Of a stretch of DNA of 15,843 bases, positions 14,301-15,843 are shown one piece after another (within the stretch, counting starts at the first letter, position 1; the number at the start of each line of letters is the position of its first letter). The notes under the pieces were generated by a model. That model worked only from the letters and a program-made list of their open reading frames with translations. It was not told the DNA's origin and ran no database searches. This stretch comes from Candidatus Desantisbacteria bacterium CG1_02_49_89 (GTDB taxonomy: Bacteria; Desantisbacteria; UBA1551): assembly GCA_001871075.1 (NCBI GenBank), contig MNUP01000009.1, forward strand, positions 1 through 15,843, given 5' to 3'. The position numbers were made by a program, and so were the translations under genes.

Positions 14301-14678
14301 CCATTCTGATGCCTGTCCATCCTGGTCCCACACACGCACCTTCCACCAGCATTGCATCCCGCTTTTAAGCGGCTTGCCTGAATATTTAACCTGGGAAGTT
14401 TCGCTGGATTCTATTTTCCCCGAATCCCACAGGTCAGCCTTGTCCGGATCCAGGATCTCGCGGCTGGATGCGGCCAGGATATGGTAAGCGGTCTGTTTAA
14501 GACCCCTTAAAATGGGGACAGTCCCGATTCTACGCTCCGACTTTACGTCGGAGCCGTAAATCTGGGACAGTCCCCTGGTCGCCTCTATCTGCCAGGAAAG
14601 GCGGGGCTGGACCGCGTCTATCCCTATCGGATTTATCTGGTACTCGCTTTTCAGCATTACCGGCCGAATATTAGCCAT
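11376..14678 (-). CDS. Alpha-L-rhamnosidase, glycoside hydrolase family 78, with two in-frame repeat insertions
   Basis: This 1100-residue enzyme hydrolyses terminal alpha-L-rhamnose from glycosides. After N-terminal beta-sandwich domains, the (alpha/alpha)6 catalytic domain shows the GH78 signature TDCPHRERCGWLGD at 675-688. D676, E681 and D688 have the same spacing as D567, E572 and D579 of Bacillus RhaB, and E956 in TTLWEAM fits its E841. The catalytic pair would be E681 and E956. SFNHPMQGGFDAWFF follows as in the family. There is no signal peptide, so it acts in the cytoplasm on imported oligosaccharides. AAAGGAG precedes the ATG. Two segments look foreign: residues 36-58 (a palindromic element) and 514-541 (heptamer arrays). 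Neither touches the catalytic motifs. The TAA stop is formed at the edge of the downstream repeat. Confidence 0.93.
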   Translation of the reverse strand: MANIRPVMLKSEYQINPIGIDAVQPRLSWQIEATRGLSQIYGSDVKSERRIGTVPILRGLKQTAYHILAASSREILDPDKADLWDSGKIESSETSQVKYSGKPLKSGMQCWWKVRVWDQDGQASEWSEPACWEMGLLEQKDWSGAKWISIDHRPDPGSKEDISVGDWIWYPEFKGHQTVYLRRYFNVEQGNKIRSAKARMAAYACGMLYINGIHVGDCGTLLYTTDFDIAKYLFPGKNTVLIQANCWQNMNTTQASAGALFGLSVKYENGAEAKVLTDNSWSAAEEIEGDWKGIDFEPKNWKNAKVVLKYGDPPWGRIPVAPKPFPSPLLRRSFELKKPIRQARAYICGLGYYEFYLNGKKAGDSVLDPGQTNYEHYAFYATYDITKQVRKGRNAAGIMLGNGWYNQDLVWGGLVYGKPGAICLIKIDYSDNTADTIITDENWKASEGPVVFNNVYAGETYDARKEIPGWSEPKFIDSGWQNAVVREPLTPKLVSQQIPPIKRMATVKPVELKWPVASDQWSADDKNHLLTNHSPLTTHHCIFDLGQNFTGWVKLKVKAPAGTTIRLRFTEVLYPDGRIDPNSTGVFATGVVQTDYYTCKGKGIEVWEPRFTYHGFRFVEMTGYPGKPYLDMLEGVVVHTSVQRNGSFTCSNDLLNRIHKTCLWTEISNLHSIPTDCPHRERCGWLGDAHVSGEMTIYNYDMALFWAKYMNDIETSLGMGGGTATGKPASPGIPCNISTGKRTCGEARPDWGSAIVQVPWYIYLYYNDTSVFEKHYPHMKRWVDYLTAMAKDNIVEDGFGDWCPPGDNAHMQCPPVLTSTALYYFDARLLSEIAKLLGKTGDAEQYGRLADQIKASFIKKFLDPEKMTFKSQTADAVALYLDLVPDGKRAEVAKSLNTDVMEKHSGHFTTGIIGSRHLYWALSDFGYDSTAYGILAKTDFPSFTDMFSQGATTLWEAMVPAYKDGTKPVFSFNHPMQGGFDAWFFSGIAGINPDARQPGFRHIILNPHLFGQLDWVRGIYHSVNGKIESWWKKEGTDLVWDVAVPPNTTATIYIPAENEAHVTEGGKPASQSSGVKFVRIENHRAIFEIGSGTYNFRSKI
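13056..13139. repeat. 84-base heptamer-repeat insertion inside the rhamnosidase gene
   Basis: Two arrays of four heptamers (AGTGGTG-type, 13058-13085; GGCCACT-type, 13114-13141) flank a short AT-rich spacer and are roughly complementary. In the coding frame they give a His/Thr/Ser/Trp-rich stretch of 28 residues (514-541), ending TTHHC. It lies between the VKPVELK strand and the conserved FDLGQNFTGW strand, where family members normally have a short linker. The length, a multiple of three with no stop, keeps the gene open. Confidence 0.78.
14514..14575. mobile_element. Palindromic MITE/RPE-like element inserted in frame in the rhamnosidase gene
   Basis: The 62 bases form an imperfect inverted repeat with ends GGGGACAGTCCC and GGGACAGTCCCC, and an inner stem CTCCGACTTT/CGTCGGAG. 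On the coding strand AGGGG occurs on both sides, a possible 5-base target duplication. It adds about 23 residues (36-58) between RG and LKQTAYHIL, where the family normally reads on directly into the QTAYxI strand. The GGGACAG core is shared with the island boundary repeat. No transposase is encoded. Confidence 0.75.
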
Positions 14679-14693
14679 TTAATACTCCTTTAC

Positions 14694-14738
14694 AGTTTAT
14701 ATAGTTTACAGAGTTTACAAAGTTTACAGAGTTTATAT
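14694..14738. repeat. Five tandem 9-base units upstream of the rhamnosidase gene
   Basis: The units are AGTTTATAT, AGTTTACAG, AGTTTACAA, AGTTTACAG and AGTTTATAT, a symmetric order. They begin three bases from the ribosome-binding site of the rhamnosidase gene, so they lie in its leader. Confidence 0.85.
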
Positions 14739-14794
14739 AGTGAAAATCTCAGTGGATTAAGTGAACTCAGTGGCTGAATTTAGTTTATAAGTAT

Positions 14795-14824
14795 AATCCG
14801 TGTGAATCCGTGGAAATCCGTGGT
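14795..14824. repeat. Three 10-base tandem units after the lipoprotein gene
   Basis: The units AATCCGTGTG, AATCCGTGGA and AATCCGTGGT run into the GTGGTT bracket (14820-14825) found after other stop codons. Between this and the 9-base array (14739-14794) only degenerate CAGTGG-type words are seen. Confidence 0.7.
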
Positions 14825-14831
14825 TAAATGT

Positions 14832-15404
14832 TTATCTTGGGATTGTATTAGCGATCTCGCGGCACAGGATCTGCAGGAGGAATTCCGGGTCTTTTTTCAT
14901 GCGGTCCCTGTCCTGCGGGTCCACAAGCGCCTGTATCCTGGAGTCAGAGCTCCTGAATGTATCTTTTGCCTGCCAGACCTGCGAGCCCTTTTCAACAGAC
15001 ACAAGCCGAACGCTTATCCCCGCTTCCCCCGGCTTATACGCCGAAAGCGTTCCCAGCACCACCCCGTGCGCTCCCAGCATCTTCCCGATCTTTACCGCGG
15101 TGGATTCGTCAAGGCGTTCCGGGTCAAAATCCTGCTCCTTGAAAACTTCCTGTATGCGCAGCCTTTCCACGAGCGTGAAATGCCCGGTCTTTCCCAGCTG
15201 GAGGTTGAATTCCTCGGTCGCCTTTTCCCCGGCAAGAACATCGCCTGAAACGTTCTTGAACGGCAGGACCGCGACCCTTTTCTCCCTTATGTCCTTGAGC
15301 GAGTTGGCGTCAAGAAAAAAGTTGGTCACCTTGTATGCCGCAGGCGGCGCCGCGCATCCCGCTACCATAACCACCGATAATATCAAAAGCATTTTACGAT
15401 ACAT
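14832..15404 (-). CDS. CsgG-like envelope lipoprotein
   Basis: This 190-residue protein starts with a lipoprotein signal peptide: hydrophobic core LLILSVVMV and a lipobox VAGC with the lipid-accepting C17. The mature part has the CsgG/FlgO-type pattern KRVAVLPFKNVSGD at about 42-55, FTLVERLRIQEVFKEQDF, and a VKIGKMLGAHGVVLGTLSAY strand-helix-strand. Known relatives sit at the outer membrane as secretion-pore or envelope-associated proteins. This one is too short to be a full CsgG pore. AGGAGG lies just upstream of the ATG at 15404. It is a close tandem paralogue of the partial gene at the right edge, and its core fold recurs in the TPR protein at 1754-3454. Confidence 0.87.
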   Translation of the reverse strand: MYRKMLLILSVVMVAGCAAPPAAYKVTNFFLDANSLKDIREKRVAVLPFKNVSGDVLAGEKATEEFNLQLGKTGHFTLVERLRIQEVFKEQDFDPERLDESTAVKIGKMLGAHGVVLGTLSAYKPGEAGISVRLVSVEKGSQVWQAKDTFRSSDSRIQALVDPQDRDRMKKDPEFLLQILCREIANTIPR

Positions 15405-15653
15405 GCAAACCTCCTATTGCAACCACAGATGAACACCCTCTACAGGTTTCTGCGAAACCTAACCGTGAGGGCAGGCAGGTGAACACTGTTTTGACCACTG
15501 AATATGCCAAAAGAAGTTATTTTCACAGGGAATTGACGAGAACTTAAACTGAACTTATTACTTTTTCTGGGTTTAACCTAAGAATTTTAAGTTCTCTTAA
15601 GTTCCCTGTAAAAGTATTTCTGTGTTAACCTGTGTTTACCTGTGGTTATTTAG
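15405..15653. repeat. Long nested palindrome between the two lipoprotein paralogues
   Basis: The outer bracket AACCAC (15421-15426) matches GTGGTT (15642-15647). A second inverted pair lies inside it: TTTTCACAGGGA...GAGAACTTAAA (15520-15548) against TTTAAGTTCTCTTAAGTTCC...TGTAAAA (15586-15613). A separate hairpin (15436-15471) interrupts the left outer arm. No gene is seen. Confidence 0.75.
15436..15471. repeat. Small hairpin nested in the outer repeat arm
   Basis: CCCTC/GAGGG enclose an exact AGGTTTC-TGC-GAAACCT stem-loop. The surrounding repeat reads GAACAC before and AGGTGAACAC after, which would be continuous without this segment. Confidence 0.65.
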
Positions 15654-15843
15654 TTATTTTTCTATTGTAAGAGCGAATTCGCGGCACAGGGTCTGGCTGA
15701 GGAATTCAACGTCCTTCACCAGTCTATCCCTGTCCTGCGGATCAACAAGCGCCTGGATCCTGGGGTCATTACCCTTGAAGGTCTCTTTTGCCTGCCACAG
15801 CTGCTCGCCTGTCTCAACGTTTACCATGCGCACGCTTATCCCG
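15654..15843 (-). CDS. CsgG-like lipoprotein paralogue, C-terminal part
   Basis: The last 62 codons and the TAA stop of a gene that continues beyond the right edge are present. The sequence ISVRMVNVETGEQLWQAKET, the following QALVDPQDRDR and the final TLCREFALTIEK align without gaps to the end of the neighbouring lipoprotein, with roughly 60% identical residues by eye. It is therefore a tandem duplicate upstream in the same orientation. The signal peptide and lipobox are not in view, so membrane anchoring is inferred from the paralogue. Confidence 0.82.
   Translation of the reverse strand, partial: GISVRMVNVETGEQLWQAKETFKGNDPRIQALVDPQDRDRLVKDVEFLSQTLCREFALTIEK

Noticed and set aside
11376-14678. 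Frameshift or pseudogene status of the rhamnosidase
   Set aside because: Despite two odd insertions the frame is open from a good start to the stop, and all four catalytic acidic residues are present.

Overview
All supported genes in this window lie on the minus strand, so transcription runs from right to left. The organism looks like an uncultured bacterium of intermediate GC with a cell envelope, since it encodes a lipoprotein and a Sec-exported TPR protein. The dense mixture of short dispersed repeats between genes resembles genomes of candidate phyla such as Omnitrophota or other PVC-like or subsurface lineages. That placement is a guess from style, because no rRNA or other marker gene is present.

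The layout in transcription order is as follows. The right edge holds two tandem paralogous CsgG-like lipoprotein genes, the first of them cut by the window (15654-15843 and 14832-15404). A sugar-utilisation cluster follows: a 1100-residue GH78 alpha-L-rhamnosidase (11376-14678), a sugar-phosphate isomerase/epimerase-like TIM barrel (10340-11197), a URO-D superfamily methyltransferase-like protein (5666-6676), an AraD-type L-ribulose-5-phosphate 4-epimerase (4774-5475) and a Gfo/Idh/MocA oxidoreductase (3681-4664). Next come an exported CsgG-like/PDZ/TPR protein (1754-3454), an M42 aminopeptidase (596-1657) and the start of a zinc-dependent alcohol dehydrogenase-like gene (1-252). The sugar genes together suggest uptake and cytoplasmic breakdown of rhamnosides or related plant or algal glycosides.

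The cluster is interrupted between the isomerase and the URO-D gene by a compact four-gene operon (6795-10232). It encodes a GHKL/MORC-like ATPase, a SWIM zinc-finger protein, a Cys-rich zinc-ribbon protein and a class II Fic enzyme. The genes overlap or are separated by at most 29 bases. The block is bounded by inverted copies of a 17-base repeat (6681-6697 and 10324-10340) and lacks the intergenic repeats found everywhere else. The URO-D gene just downstream has no Shine-Dalgarno sequence, as if its leader had been displaced. This is the best candidate here for an undescribed system, plausibly a mobile defence or stress module.

The second theme is repeats. Five host intergenic gaps are bracketed by AACCAC (next to the ribosome-binding site of one gene) and GTGGTT (next to or overlapping the stop codon of the next), forming long imperfect palindromes with further elements nested inside. 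Four arrays of exactly four 7-base units occur. Two repeat elements of the intergenic type sit in frame inside the rhamnosidase gene.
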